This document shows, piece by piece, positions 15,062 to 23,879 of a stretch of DNA of 64,000 nt. Source of the stretch: PSRI01 sp041484195 (lineage in GTDB: Bacteria; Bacteroidota; Bacteroidia; Chitinophagales; Chitinophagaceae); the NCBI GenBank assembly GCA_041484195.1, contig JBGPHC010000025.1, positions 5,263-69,262 on the forward strand. The letters are read 5' to 3'. The notes under the pieces were generated by a model, which searched no databases, had not been told where the DNA came from, and saw only the letters and a program-made list of their open reading frames with translations. The position numbers and the translations under genes were made by a program. Every line of letters begins with the position of its first letter. Positions within the stretch are counted from its first letter, which is position 1.

Positions 15062-16132
15062 TTAATGGAGATGATTATTATTTGTTTGAATAAGTGCCGG
15101 AAACAAAGGAAGGATCACCTGGAAAGTGCTATCAGTATGGTTCACCACCACCGGAGCCTGATTCAATAAACGATACTTGGTAAAAATATTGGTCAGTCCC
15201 AGTTTATTTGACCTGACGGAAGTGGTCTTGGGTTGGGAATTATTCTCAATCACCAATTGCCGGCTCTCATCAGTAAAAATCCGGATCTTCAGAGGCTTGC
15301 TAATTGAAACCACATTATGTTTTACTGCATTCTCCACCAGTAATTGCAGCGTCAGTGGAGGCAGCAGGTAGCTGAGACAAATATCATCCACGCTAAAATC
15401 AACTTCAATGGCGTGTTCATACCTGGTGCGAAGGAGGTCAACAAAAGAATGAATGAATTTCAATTCGTCTTCCAGGGTTATGAAGTCTTTTTCATTATTC
15501 TGCAGCACATAGCGGTAAATATTCGACATTTCATCTATGAATTTTTCCGCCTTTGCCCTGTCGGTATTCACCAAAGACGATAAAGTGTTCAGGCTATTGA
15601 AGAGAAAATGCGGGTTGATCTGGTTTTTCAGGGAATCAACCTTGATCTGCAGATTCAACTTTTTGAGATCTTCCGCTTCAGACACAGATTTTGACCATTC
15701 ATAAATGAAGTAACGTGTTTCATAAAAGCCTGCTACAAGGTAACTGAACAGGAGCGCGAATGACAAGGGTTGCAGGAACCGGAAGAAGAAGAGGGTGAAA
15801 TTCTTTTCCCGGTAATTAAAAATCAGCGCGGCCACAAAAATAATCACTATTGTATTGGCCCCATATAAAATTAGCCGGACTATCCAACCTTTGATTAATT
15901 TCTTATTATCATTAAAGCGCTCATAATATTTGCGCACTTTGAAATGGATGAGAAGATTCAGGTGCCAGATCAGGCCTATAAAAAAACAAAGGATCAAAAA
16001 ATAGTAAAAGCTATAACTGGAGAGGTTTTTATTGAGCATGACTTCCTGGTAATTTGAGATCACTTCTCCCAACAATGCCAGGAGAGGAATCCCAATAATG
16101 CGCAACCAGATATCATTGAATCGACTCTTCAT
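15062..16132 (-). CDS. LytS/YehU-type sensor histidine kinase
   Basis: The 356-residue product has four predicted membrane helices in the first 140 residues, then a coiled linker (SVSEAEDLKKLNLQIKVDSLKN) and the His_kinase (PF06580) motif NQINPHFLFNSLNTL with phosphoacceptor His175. The ATPase part carries LLPPLTLQLLVENAVKHN (N box) and KLGLTNIFTKYRLL (G box). There is no large extracellular sensor domain, so the signal is probably sensed in the membrane. It is the first gene of an operon with the LytTR regulator 11 bases downstream. Confidence 0.93.
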   Translation of the reverse strand: MKSRFNDIWLRIIGIPLLALLGEVISNYQEVMLNKNLSSYSFYYFLILCFFIGLIWHLNLLIHFKVRKYYERFNDNKKLIKGWIVRLILYGANTIVIIFVAALIFNYREKNFTLFFFRFLQPLSFALLFSYLVAGFYETRYFIYEWSKSVSEAEDLKKLNLQIKVDSLKNQINPHFLFNSLNTLSSLVNTDRAKAEKFIDEMSNIYRYVLQNNEKDFITLEDELKFIHSFVDLLRTRYEHAIEVDFSVDDICLSYLLPPLTLQLLVENAVKHNVVSISKPLKIRIFTDESRQLVIENNSQPKTTSVRSNKLGLTNIFTKYRLLNQAPVVVNHTDSTFQVILPLFPALIQTNNNHLH

Positions 16133-16267
16133 CAGATTTGCAGCTTTTTACAAAATACGAATATGAGCAATTCCGGCTATATATTCCGCCCCTGGGCGCC
16201 GAATTGAAGGAAGGGAGGGTTGAATAGTCGAAATGGTTGGTTTAGAAAACAAGCAACCCACAATCCT

Positions 16268-16275
16268 TAGATTTG
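16268..16275 (+). promoter_or_regulatory. -7 element upstream of the SDR gene
   Basis: TAGATTTG matches TAnnTTTG and lies 29 nt before the ATG at 16305. I see no good -33 TTG at the right spacing. It supports the internal ATG over the upstream start, because the upstream part of the frame would not be transcribed. Confidence 0.4.
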
Positions 16276-16304
16276 CCTATCATTTGAACCACAAAAATCT
16301 TTTT

Positions 16305-17069
16305 ATGGAATCTACCGATAAAATAGCAGTCATTACTGGAGGCAGCCGCGGACTGGGAAAGAATATGGCTCTTCGACTGGCCGAAAAAGGAAATGGGGTG
16401 ATCATCACCTATCAAAGCCGGAGGGAATTGGCGGAAGAAGTCGTAGCCTGCATAGAATCCAGCGGAGGGAAAGCAGTTGCAATACAGTATGATGCTTCAG
16501 ATTTAGGGACGATCGATACTTTTCTGGAGCATTTATCACAAGCTTTGGAAGGCAAATGGGGCAGGATTAAATTTGATTTTCTGGTCAACAATGCCGGCTT
16601 TGGCGCCACCATACCGTTTGAAAAGGTGACCGAGGCCGATTTCGACCGTTTTATGAATACCCATTTCAAGAGTGTCTATTTTCTCACACAGCGGGCACTG
16701 AAAATGATGAATGACGGAGGACGCATCGTGAATATCTCCACCGGCACCACCCGTTTTTGTGTTCCGGGATACTCTGCCTATGCCTCCATGAAAGGCGCCA
16801 TCGAAGTCTTTACCCGCTACCTTGCGAAAGAATTGGGTGCAAGGGGCATCAGCGCAAATGTGCTCGCACCCGGTCCCATCGAGACCGATTTCAACAATGC
16901 TGCCATCCGGAACAATCCCGAAAGGAAAGTCATGATGGCTGCGCAGACTGCTTTGGGCAGGGTGGGGCAGCCGGAAGATGTTGGAGGTATCGTTGCCTTT
17001 CTCTGTTCAGAAGATTCGGCCTGGATCACGGGTCAGAGAATTGAAGCCACGGGAGGCATAAATCTCTAG
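16305..17069 (+). CDS. short-chain dehydrogenase/reductase (SDR)
   Basis: SDRs interconvert alcohols and ketones with NAD(P)H. From the ATG at 16305 the product has 254 residues, normal for a classical SDR; the upstream extension to 16233 is unlikely. Motifs: cofactor TGGSRGLGKNMA (TGxxxGxG), NNAG (VNNAGFGA), active-site Ser in VNISTG, then YSAYASMKGA (YxxxK), and PGPIETDF. The C-terminus (EATGGINL) replaces the usual DGG. It is followed 50 bases later by an SRPBCC-domain gene on the same strand. Confidence 0.92.
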   Translation: MESTDKIAVITGGSRGLGKNMALRLAEKGNGVIITYQSRRELAEEVVACIESSGGKAVAIQYDASDLGTIDTFLEHLSQALEGKWGRIKFDFLVNNAGFGATIPFEKVTEADFDRFMNTHFKSVYFLTQRALKMMNDGGRIVNISTGTTRFCVPGYSAYASMKGAIEVFTRYLAKELGARGISANVLAPGPIETDFNNAAIRNNPERKVMMAAQTALGRVGQPEDVGGIVAFLCSEDSAWITGQRIEATGGINL

Positions 17070-17118
17070 CAGAAGAATAATTGTGAGTTGATTTTAATAT
17101 AACGTCGATGTGAATTAT

Positions 17119-17502
17119 ATGAAAGACTATAAAAAATATTACCAGATCCCCGCGCCGCCGGAAGAATTGTATATAGCCCTGACGAATCCCGCAACCTTAC
17201 AGTTATGGACAGGCGAACCGGCGGTGATGTCAACAGAAGCGGGCACCGAATTCTCCTTGTGGGATGATAACATAGTTGGCAAAAACCTGGAATTTGAAGA
17301 AGGTAAAAAAATCGTTCAGCAATGGTATTTTGGCGAAGATGAAGAGACTCCTTCCATTGTAATGATTAAGCTACATCCACATCCCGGAGGAACTTCGGTT
17401 GAATTGCGGCACACTAATATTCCGGATGAAGTGTATGATGATATTGTGGAAGGATGGAATGATGCGTATTTCGCGAGTTTACTGGAATTCTATTCTGAAT
17501 AA
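17119..17502 (+). CDS. SRPBCC (AHSA1/START-like) domain protein
   Basis: From the ATG at 17119 (a GTG lies three codons upstream) the product has 127 residues. The pattern is that of AHSA1-like proteins: YYQIPAPPEELYIALTNPATLQLWTGEP at the N-terminus, a middle DDNIVGKNLEFEEGKKIVQQWYFG and a C-terminal VELRHTNIPDEVYDDIVEGWNDAYFASLLEFY helix. The fold has a hydrophobic cavity. Eukaryotic Aha1 stimulates Hsp90; bacterial members are mostly uncharacterised. The next gene starts 14 bases downstream, so they are likely co-transcribed. Confidence 0.85.
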   Translation: MKDYKKYYQIPAPPEELYIALTNPATLQLWTGEPAVMSTEAGTEFSLWDDNIVGKNLEFEEGKKIVQQWYFGEDEETPSIVMIKLHPHPGGTSVELRHTNIPDEVYDDIVEGWNDAYFASLLEFYSE

Positions 17503-17516
17503 GACCCATCCTTTGC

Positions 17517-17999
17517 ATGAGAACAGCTACCGTTCACGAACTCAAGGAAGAACTGAAACAAGTACCCTCATCGGAGTTGCTGGAACTTTGCCTGAGACTG
17601 GCAAAATTCAAAAAGGAAAATAAGGAATTGCTCACATTCCTGCTTTTTGAGGCGAATGACCTGCCCGCATATATTGAGTGGGTGAAGTCTGAAACAGCTG
17701 CGGGATTTGCCGCCATCAATCAATCCCAACTCTATTTCGCAAAAAAAAGCCTTCGGAAAATATTGCGCGGGGTCAATAAATATATCCGCTATACGGGCTC
17801 CAAACAGGCGGAGATAGAATTGCTTTTGGACTACTGCCATCAATTGAAAAATTCGGGTATCCCCATCCAAAAAAGCCAGGCCATCAAGAATATCATGGAG
17901 CAACAGGTCAAAAAGATTCAAAACACGCTGTCAACCCTGCACGAAGACCTTCAATACGACTACCTGAAAGAATTAAGAGAACTGGAACCTGAAGCCTGA
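17517..17999 (+). CDS. conserved hypothetical helical protein
   Basis: The 160-residue product is predicted almost all helical (LKEELKQVPSSELLELCLRLAKFKKENKELLTFLL, then RKILRGVNKYIRYTG and IEKNIMEQQ-like segments). It has no signal peptide, metal motif or known domain. Similar short helical proteins with a K(E/D)NKELLxYLLF pattern are widespread in Bacteroidota without assigned function. It lies 24 bases upstream of the DEAD-box helicase and 14 downstream of the SRPBCC gene. Confidence 0.7.
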   Translation: MRTATVHELKEELKQVPSSELLELCLRLAKFKKENKELLTFLLFEANDLPAYIEWVKSETAAGFAAINQSQLYFAKKSLRKILRGVNKYIRYTGSKQAEIELLLDYCHQLKNSGIPIQKSQAIKNIMEQQVKKIQNTLSTLHEDLQYDYLKELRELEPEA

Positions 18000-18010
18000 A
18001 CAATCTCCCG

Positions 18011-18018
18011 TATTTTTG
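18011..18018 (+). promoter_or_regulatory. -7 element next to the helicase start
   Basis: TATTTTTG matches TAnnTTTG but ends only 5 nt before the ATG at 18024, and no -33 TTG is seen. If used, the helicase transcript would be leaderless. It may be a chance match within an operon. Confidence 0.3.
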
Positions 18019-18023
18019 CCGCG

Positions 18024-19346
18024 ATGCAAAAGCAAAATTATTCCATCCAGAAGATCCTGGACGCGCTGAAGATTGATTCGCTCAACGAAATGCAGTTGGC
18101 GACCCTGGACGCGAGTGAAAAGAGCAATGACCTGATTCTGCTAGCGGATACAGGCTCGGGGAAAACCCTGGCCTTTCTATTGACCATCCTGAAATCGCTG
18201 GATGCCGACAATCCCCTTACCCAGGCCCTGATCATCGTTCCCTCAAGAGAGCTCGCAATCCAGATTGAGAATGTTTTCAAAACAATGAGCACCGGCTTTA
18301 AGGTGACATCCTGCTATGGAGGTCATTTGCGGGAGACGGAAGAGAATAATTTATTGGAGGCTCCGGCCCTGATTGTTGGAACGCCAGGCCGGCTGGCGGA
18401 TCATCTCCGCAGGGGAAATATCAATCCGGATGGAATCAACACACTGGTATTGGATGAATTCGACAAATCCCTCGAATTGGGTTTCCAGGAGGAAATGTCG
18501 AATGTGATTGGTGCATTGAAGCATTTGAAGAAAAGGATTTTGACCTCGGCGACGGAGTCAGTGGATATTCCCGCTTACGTTGGGCTAAATGATCCAATTC
18601 GATTGGATTTTTTATCGGGCTCGAAATCTGAAGCACTAGCCATTCAAATGGTGAAGACTGAGGACCGTGACAAATTGGAATCCCTGTTCAGGCTGATCTG
18701 TTATCTTGGAAACCGGTCTACTATAGTATTTTGTAATCACCGGGATGCCGTGGAGCGCACCAGTGCAGGTTTGAAAGAAAGAGGCATTCCGAATGTGTTT
18801 TATCATGGAGCTTTGGAACAACCCGAACGGGATAGTGCACTCGCGAAGTTCAGAAATGGAAGCACCAATGTCTTGGTCACCACGGATCTCGCTTCGAGGG
18901 GTCTGGATATTCCGAATATTCGTTACATAATACACTATAATCTTCCACCCAACGAAGAAGTATTCACGCATCGCAATGGAAGAACCGCGAGGATGGAAGC
19001 AAGTGGTACGGCCATATTAATGATTGGCCCGGATGAGTACATTCCGGCATATATCAAAACTGAACCCTTGTTGATAGAATTATCTGCCACCCTGAGTCTG
19101 CCGGAAAAACCCAAGTGGACGACCTTATTTATAGCTGCTGGTAAAAAAGACAAGGTAAATAAAGTGGATATAGTTGGGTTCCTGACCAATAAGGGACAAT
19201 TGAAAATGGAAGATATCGGCCTGATTGAAGTGAAGGATTTTTTTTCCTTCGTTGCCATTCGTAAATCGAAGATGAGTAATACCCTTCAACTCATCAAGAA
19301 TGAAAAAATCAAGAATAAAAAGGTGAAGATTGATATTGCGAAATGA
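18024..19346 (+). CDS. DEAD-box-family ATP-dependent RNA helicase with DEFD motif II
   Basis: The 440-residue product carries the full motif set: Q motif region (LNEMQLATLDA), motif I ADTGSGKT (Lys47), Ia PSRELAIQ, Ib TPGRLADH, II LDEFDKS (144-147 DEFD instead of DEAD), III TSAT, IV IVFCNHRD, V TTDLASRGLDIP and VI HRNGRTARM. The last 90 residues form a basic tail (KNEKIKNKKVKIDIAK) that probably binds RNA. DEAD-box helicases act in ribosome assembly, RNA decay and cold growth. It follows two small genes closely and may be co-transcribed with them. Confidence 0.93.
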   Translation: MQKQNYSIQKILDALKIDSLNEMQLATLDASEKSNDLILLADTGSGKTLAFLLTILKSLDADNPLTQALIIVPSRELAIQIENVFKTMSTGFKVTSCYGGHLRETEENNLLEAPALIVGTPGRLADHLRRGNINPDGINTLVLDEFDKSLELGFQEEMSNVIGALKHLKKRILTSATESVDIPAYVGLNDPIRLDFLSGSKSEALAIQMVKTEDRDKLESLFRLICYLGNRSTIVFCNHRDAVERTSAGLKERGIPNVFYHGALEQPERDSALAKFRNGSTNVLVTTDLASRGLDIPNIRYIIHYNLPPNEEVFTHRNGRTARMEASGTAILMIGPDEYIPAYIKTEPLLIELSATLSLPEKPKWTTLFIAAGKKDKVNKVDIVGFLTNKGQLKMEDIGLIEVKDFFSFVAIRKSKMSNTLQLIKNEKIKNKKVKIDIAK

Positions 19347-19375
19347 GTATTCCAAGGCAGAAGTCAATCCGTTTC

Positions 19376-20518
19376 TCAATGCTGAATCAATAAATCCAGC
19401 AATTGCCTGTCTAGATTGTGCCCGTACCAATCTTCGTATTTCACGTCGGTGCGGCCGGAATCAAGGATCCCAAAATCGCCTATAAAATTCCAGGTTGCGA
19501 AGCCAATCTGGTTTGAGCCCAGGATGTCCAATACATCGGTAAACCAGGCAATGAAAACATCGTGCGGCGTTTTGTTCCAGCATCCGCATTCACCACAATG
19601 CACACCCACGCCTTTTTGCGTGAGTTCAATCCAGGGTTTGTAATAGGTTTCCAGCATCTGCCTGCTCAGATACCTGTCACCTACCTGGCCGGGCCATTTG
19701 GGTTCAGGCATATTTTCCGGATCCTTATTAGCCCATGGCGCTTTATAATGTGAGATGGCCCCCGGATTGTATCCCCTGCAGCTCTGCGCAATGTCCAAAT
19801 CAATAATTTCGGGAATGATTGTATTGCCTACATTATTTCCATCGGCAATGATCAGGTGATCTTTATTTTCCTTACGAATGGCAATGGCTGCGGCCTGAGC
19901 CACCTTACGATACAGTTCTCCTGGCACCGTGCTGGACCTGCTGTGCTGGTCATTCATGTCTTCCCTCATGCTGGGTTCATTCAGCAGATCAAAACTTATT
20001 TTCTTAGAGGAAACATTTTTATAGCGCCTGGCCCACATATTCCAGTGGAAGCAGAAAGCATCCAGGGCAGCCTGGTCGGTCCATAAATTATAGGGTTCAT
20101 TGAAGCCGGCATTAATGCAATAGCCGGGAGCGCGGTGCAGGTTTAGACTCACATGGATATCGTATTTATGAGCAAGCAATACCAACTGATCAATTTCGTC
20201 CACTTTTTTAGGGTCAATCTTATAGACTTCATCAGGCGTGATATTCCTGCTCCTGTCAAAATCGAGATAATTGGGATAGGCCATGGGGAGGCGGACAAAA
20301 TCGAATCCCCAATCCCTCATCCACTTAAAATGTTCTTCGGTGCTGCGAGGACGTTGGTGTGCGGGGTTGGGAGAAAAATAGTCCAGCAGGTTGAACCCCT
20401 TCCATTTGGGTAATTTATTTTTTGCCGGCGCCTGAATGGAACTTAGCATGGCTGCCTCGGTGAGTGATAGGCCGGCCGTGATGAGGCCACTATTCTTTAA
20501 GAAGGATCGGCGGTTCAT
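19376..20518 (-). CDS. glycoside hydrolase family 5 (cellulase-like), exported
   Basis: GH5 enzymes cleave beta-1,4-glucans, mannans and related chains. The ATG at 20518 gives 380 residues that start MNRRSFLKNSGLITAGLSL, a Tat-like signal; the upstream start at 20662 adds 48 residues without signal character. Motifs: GFNLLDYF near the mature N-terminus, FDFVRLPMAY, FDLLNEPS with the acid/base Glu181, and GVHCGECGCW with the nucleophile Glu310. The length fits the family. It converges with the helicase gene. Substrate specificity cannot be read from the sequence. Confidence 0.9.
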   Translation of the reverse strand: MNRRSFLKNSGLITAGLSLTEAAMLSSIQAPAKNKLPKWKGFNLLDYFSPNPAHQRPRSTEEHFKWMRDWGFDFVRLPMAYPNYLDFDRSRNITPDEVYKIDPKKVDEIDQLVLLAHKYDIHVSLNLHRAPGYCINAGFNEPYNLWTDQAALDAFCFHWNMWARRYKNVSSKKISFDLLNEPSMREDMNDQHSRSSTVPGELYRKVAQAAAIAIRKENKDHLIIADGNNVGNTIIPEIIDLDIAQSCRGYNPGAISHYKAPWANKDPENMPEPKWPGQVGDRYLSRQMLETYYKPWIELTQKGVGVHCGECGCWNKTPHDVFIAWFTDVLDILGSNQIGFATWNFIGDFGILDSGRTDVKYEDWYGHNLDRQLLDLLIQH

Positions 20519-20644
20519 TTGGAACGATTTACCCGCCGAAATTATACAATAACCATTATATATTCTTTGTGAGAAAGAAAGGACTGCGCTATTCTCGCTG
20601 TCATTCAGTTCGGCCTGATTTGAAATGCCCGTAATTTTCCCGGC

Positions 20645-20680
20645 AAAAAAACTCCCCTCCATCTCTTAGAAATGGAGGGG
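20645..20680 (-). terminator. rho-independent terminator of the 130-aa secreted protein gene
   Basis: CCCCTCCAT (20654-20662) pairs with ATGGAGGGG (20672-20680). On the - strand a run of seven T follows the stem (AAAAAAA at 20645-20651 on +). Confidence 0.8.
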
Positions 20681-20704
20681 AATAAGATTTACAAAGGCAG
20701 GATA

Positions 20705-21097
20705 TTACTTATTGTACCTGGATTTATAATAGCTGCTTCGCAGGTTTTCGATCTCCCTGTCGCGCTCTTTTTTCAATTGGCGGATGACCTCTCTTCTTTG
20801 CCGGTGGGTCAAACTCCTGTCGTGACGGGCGGAATAGATCCTGTCCTTATAATCATCCCTGATTGATTGTAGTTGCATTTCGAGCCTGGTAGGCCTGTGC
20901 CCATACATATAAGGCGAGGGATACCCGTAATAAGGATAAGGTAACCCATAACCATAGTAGGGATAAAGCGGCCCATAGGCACCCAATGAAACCACTACGC
21001 GGGGTTGGCGATAAGAGTGATAGCCGCGATGAATCTTTTGAGCCGAAACACTCATAGCCAGTCCCAACGATACGATCATTAAGAATAGCCTTTTCAT
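20705..21097 (-). CDS. small secreted Tyr/Gly/Pro-rich protein with charged C-terminus
   Basis: The 130-residue product has a signal peptide (MKRLFLMIVSLGLAMSVSAQ, cut after SAQ or similar). A Tyr-Gly-Pro-rich segment (about residues 38-68, repeated YPYYGYG/YPYYGYP) follows, then a basic helical C-terminus (RREVIRQLKKERDREIENL). Secreted proteins of this plan are frequent in Chitinophagaceae and have no known role. It ends at a strong terminator. Confidence 0.75.
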   Translation of the reverse strand: MKRLFLMIVSLGLAMSVSAQKIHRGYHSYRQPRVVVSLGAYGPLYPYYGYGLPYPYYGYPSPYMYGHRPTRLEMQLQSIRDDYKDRIYSARHDRSLTHRQRREVIRQLKKERDREIENLRSSYYKSRYNK

Positions 21098-21194
21098 ATT
21101 ATTTGTTTTTTGATTCAGCTTTTAGACGGTGAAAAAGCCTGAAAGTATATTAGTGATTCCGGTTATAACTTTTCAATAACATTCAGGAACTAAA

Positions 21195-21234
21195 ATAAAA
21201 AAGCCCATAATTCATGGTATGAAATTATGGGCTT
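21195..21234 (-). terminator. rho-independent terminator, - strand
   Basis: AAGCCCATAATT (21201-21212) pairs perfectly with AATTATGGGCTT (21223-21234) around a 10-nt loop, and the - strand reads into a T-rich tract (AAAATAAAAAA on +). It probably ends transcription from the 113-residue gene upstream (21424-21765). Confidence 0.75.
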
Positions 21235-21423
21235 GAAATTCCGGGAATTGTAATCATTATGCCAGGATTCGGGATTTCAGTTTCTAATCAAGCCTGTCCC
21301 CGTCTGTACTCCTTAACATTTTCTTAGTCCTTGTTAATGATATCCTTCCCTGTTGCTACCCGGTAGTTTCAATAGGTCATCAGAAGTGATGGCCTTAACT
21401 TGGGATGAATGCATGAACGGCCC

Positions 21424-21765
21424 TTAACGGAAGCATGCCCGCTGCACTTCAAGGATGTCTAGCACCACAATCTGATGAAAATATGTTCCCGGGGTATAAA
21501 ATCGTATTTGGAATAAATTATCACGGGCGTGAACATCATCTTTTGCACGCTCAACCCTGTTGCTTGAATGACTGACTGAATCCTTTGTAATAGTTTCTTT
21601 TTTTCCTTCAACCTTGTGCAGGGTCTTTTCAACCTTATTGTACACCCACTGGTTTACTTTGGTTTTTACTTTTTTAAAAAACCCATCCATTTGAGCTCCG
21701 GCCAATAGGGGCAGTAATGCCACGATCATCAACCAGGCAATTTTGTATTTCATTATTTTACTCAT
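21424..21765 (-). CDS. small secreted protein, possibly truncated
   Basis: The 113-residue product has a signal peptide (KIAWLMIVALLPLLAGAQ), then a basic helical stretch (KKVKTKVNQWVYNKVEKTLHKVEGKKETITKD). The last 30 residues (FYTPGTYFHQIVVLDILEVQRACFR) have a different character. Bacteroidota often have longer exported proteins that begin with such a KVxxKV helix, so this may be the 5' end of a decayed gene. MKYKIAW (ATG at 21753) is an alternative start. Confidence 0.5.
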   Translation of the reverse strand: MSKIMKYKIAWLMIVALLPLLAGAQMDGFFKKVKTKVNQWVYNKVEKTLHKVEGKKETITKDSVSHSSNRVERAKDDVHARDNLFQIRFYTPGTYFHQIVVLDILEVQRACFR

Positions 21766-21986
21766 TGAATGGAACGAAAATAATCCGGGTGCTTCATGAG
21801 AGAAAGGCAGAATTGCATGAATTGGGGGAATGAGTAGATGGGTTGGAGATTGTGAGGGCCAGAGTGTTTCAATCGTAACTCAAATTTAAGAGCCGGTATT
21901 TTTGTAGGAGTCAACCATATTTTTTCGCAGCACTCCGGCTATGGATGAATGGTATTCTATGAAATGAGTACCTTCATTTAATCAAG

Positions 21987-22014
21987 AAGCCCCGATGTGG
22001 AAACACCGGGACTT
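21987..22014 (-). terminator. hairpin downstream of the oligoendopeptidase gene
   Basis: As - strand RNA, AAGUCCCGGUGU pairs along its whole length with ACAUCGGGGCUU (two G-U pairs) around UUCC. On the + strand the same positions give two mismatches, so the structure suits - strand transcripts. The T-run is weak (GATTAAAT). Confidence 0.4.
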
Positions 22015-22064
22015 TGGTTAAGGCTCTGATTAGTAGCTATTTTAAAGCTTGTTCCTGGATTGCT

Positions 22065-23780
22065 TCATGCAGTCATCTCACCATGAACAAACTCCATTAA
22101 TTCTCTGATATAGGCAGGTGAAAAATCAAACTTCAATCCGGCCGCGGCATATAATTCCGGTAATGGTCTAGTGCCCCCCAAACTTAATGCATTCATATAA
22201 TTATCCAAAGCCTTTTTCTTATTTTCTTTGAACTGCTTCCATAACCCAATGGCACCCAATTGTGCTATTCCATATTCAATGTAGTAGAAAGGCACTTCGA
22301 ACAGGTGAAGCTGCCTCTGCCAGGAGATTTTGCGGTATTCATCCAGTCCGCTGAAATCAATTTCATCCGAAGTGAATTCATTCAAAATCTCCATCCATTT
22401 CCCGGTTCTTTCCTCGAGTGTATGGCTGGGATTTTCATAAACCCAGTGTTGGAATTTATCAATGACGGCTATCCAGGGCATGATGCTGATGACTCTTTCC
22501 AGTTGGTGTTCCGCCGCTCTCCTGAGATCGTTGGGGTTATCAAAAAAACTGTTCCAGTAATCCATGGTAAACAATTCCATCGACATGCTGGCAACTTCGG
22601 CAATTTCCATTGGATATTCCTTGAATGCCTGCAATTCCAGGTGATGTGCCAGGAAGGAATGAACCGCATGCCCGCCCTCGTGCACCATGGTTGTAACGTC
22701 GTGCATCTGTCCCGCCGCATTCATGAAAATAAAGGGAGCGCCGCTCTCAGCTAACGGCATATTATAGCCGCCGGGAGCCTTACCTTTTCTGCTGTCCAGG
22801 TCCAGATGGCCCAGTTCATTCATCTTGAGCAGGCATGCCGCAAAAAAAGAGTTGAGTTCGCTGAAACAGGCGACTGTTTTTTCAAACAGTTCCCCTCCTG
22901 TTTTAAAAGGTTCCAGCGGCATGGTTCCAAGGGGTTCGGCTTCTGTATCCCAGGGCTTCAAAATGTCAAGGCCCAATTTCCTTCTTTTGCGGGCATTGAG
23001 TTCATTTACCAGTGGAAGAACATATTGGCGAACACCCTCATGAAAATTGAAGCAATCCTCTTTTTTGTAATCAAACCTGCCTAATTCCACAAACTTATAA
23101 TCACGGTAATTTTGAAATCCGGCATTGAGGGCAACCTGGTGACGTAAGCGGATGAGTGTGGAATAAAGTTCATTCAGGCTGTCCTGATCCCGCATGCGCC
23201 TTTCACTCATTTTGCGATAAACCGATTCGCGCAAGACACGGTCGGGGCTTTCCAGGAATTTAGATGCCTGTTGCATAGTGTATTCCTGGCCGTTAACTTC
23301 TATCGTCATTTTGCCGGCGATGGCTCCGTACTGTTGCTGCAGTACGCTTATTTCGGCCTGCAAGGGGATATTCTCTTCGCGAAAGAGGTCAATACTTTTC
23401 TTTACAGAGCGGAGATAAGTGAAGTATTTTTTTTGATCGAGGCCGGCTGTGAGCGGTGACGCTATCAATTTGCGATTCAGCCGGTCCGCGTAAGGCTGGA
23501 TCCTGGGTTGAATTGACAGATAAAAATAATTGAATGCCTCTTCGAGGGCCTTGTTCTCCGTATCGCAGGTCATACGAACCTGGCGCCAACAGGCGTCTTC
23601 CGTAATAACGGATTCCACTTCACTCATATCCTTCATCCATTGTTCCAGGTCGGTGAGGCTTTGCAAAGGACGGTCCACCAATTCCTTAAAAAATGGTTCT
23701 AACATTTCCCAGGTAGTCAGTTGGAAATCCTTTGGAACATAATTCCTTTCTAATTTTGTTATATCTGCTGAATATTCCAT
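22065..23780 (-). CDS. M3 family oligoendopeptidase (PepF-like)
   Basis: This zinc peptidase cleaves short peptides in the cytoplasm. The ATG at 23780 gives 571 residues; the upstream start at 23831 adds 17 residues without support. The zinc motif HEGGH is at about 367-371, with the third ligand Glu395 in EIAEVASM. The family's N-terminal helical region and C-terminal closing segment (SGLDEYRKISWQRQLHLFEVPFYYIEYGIAQLGAIGLW) are present, so the protein is full-length. It has no signal peptide. The gene is flanked downstream by a wobble-paired hairpin and upstream by the DUF5606 gene, about 100 bases away. Confidence 0.92.
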   Translation of the reverse strand: MEYSADITKLERNYVPKDFQLTTWEMLEPFFKELVDRPLQSLTDLEQWMKDMSEVESVITEDACWRQVRMTCDTENKALEEAFNYFYLSIQPRIQPYADRLNRKLIASPLTAGLDQKKYFTYLRSVKKSIDLFREENIPLQAEISVLQQQYGAIAGKMTIEVNGQEYTMQQASKFLESPDRVLRESVYRKMSERRMRDQDSLNELYSTLIRLRHQVALNAGFQNYRDYKFVELGRFDYKKEDCFNFHEGVRQYVLPLVNELNARKRRKLGLDILKPWDTEAEPLGTMPLEPFKTGGELFEKTVACFSELNSFFAACLLKMNELGHLDLDSRKGKAPGGYNMPLAESGAPFIFMNAAGQMHDVTTMVHEGGHAVHSFLAHHLELQAFKEYPMEIAEVASMSMELFTMDYWNSFFDNPNDLRRAAEHQLERVISIMPWIAVIDKFQHWVYENPSHTLEERTGKWMEILNEFTSDEIDFSGLDEYRKISWQRQLHLFEVPFYYIEYGIAQLGAIGLWKQFKENKKKALDNYMNALSLGGTRPLPELYAAAGLKFDFSPAYIRELMEFVHGEMTA

Positions 23781-23879
23781 GGTAATCTCATTTTGAGCTT
23801 GCGCAAGAATTGAAAAGCCCCCCGGTCGCAAGATTGACCAATCGCTTGTGGCCGGAAGTTTTTTAGGTGAATGCGAAAA

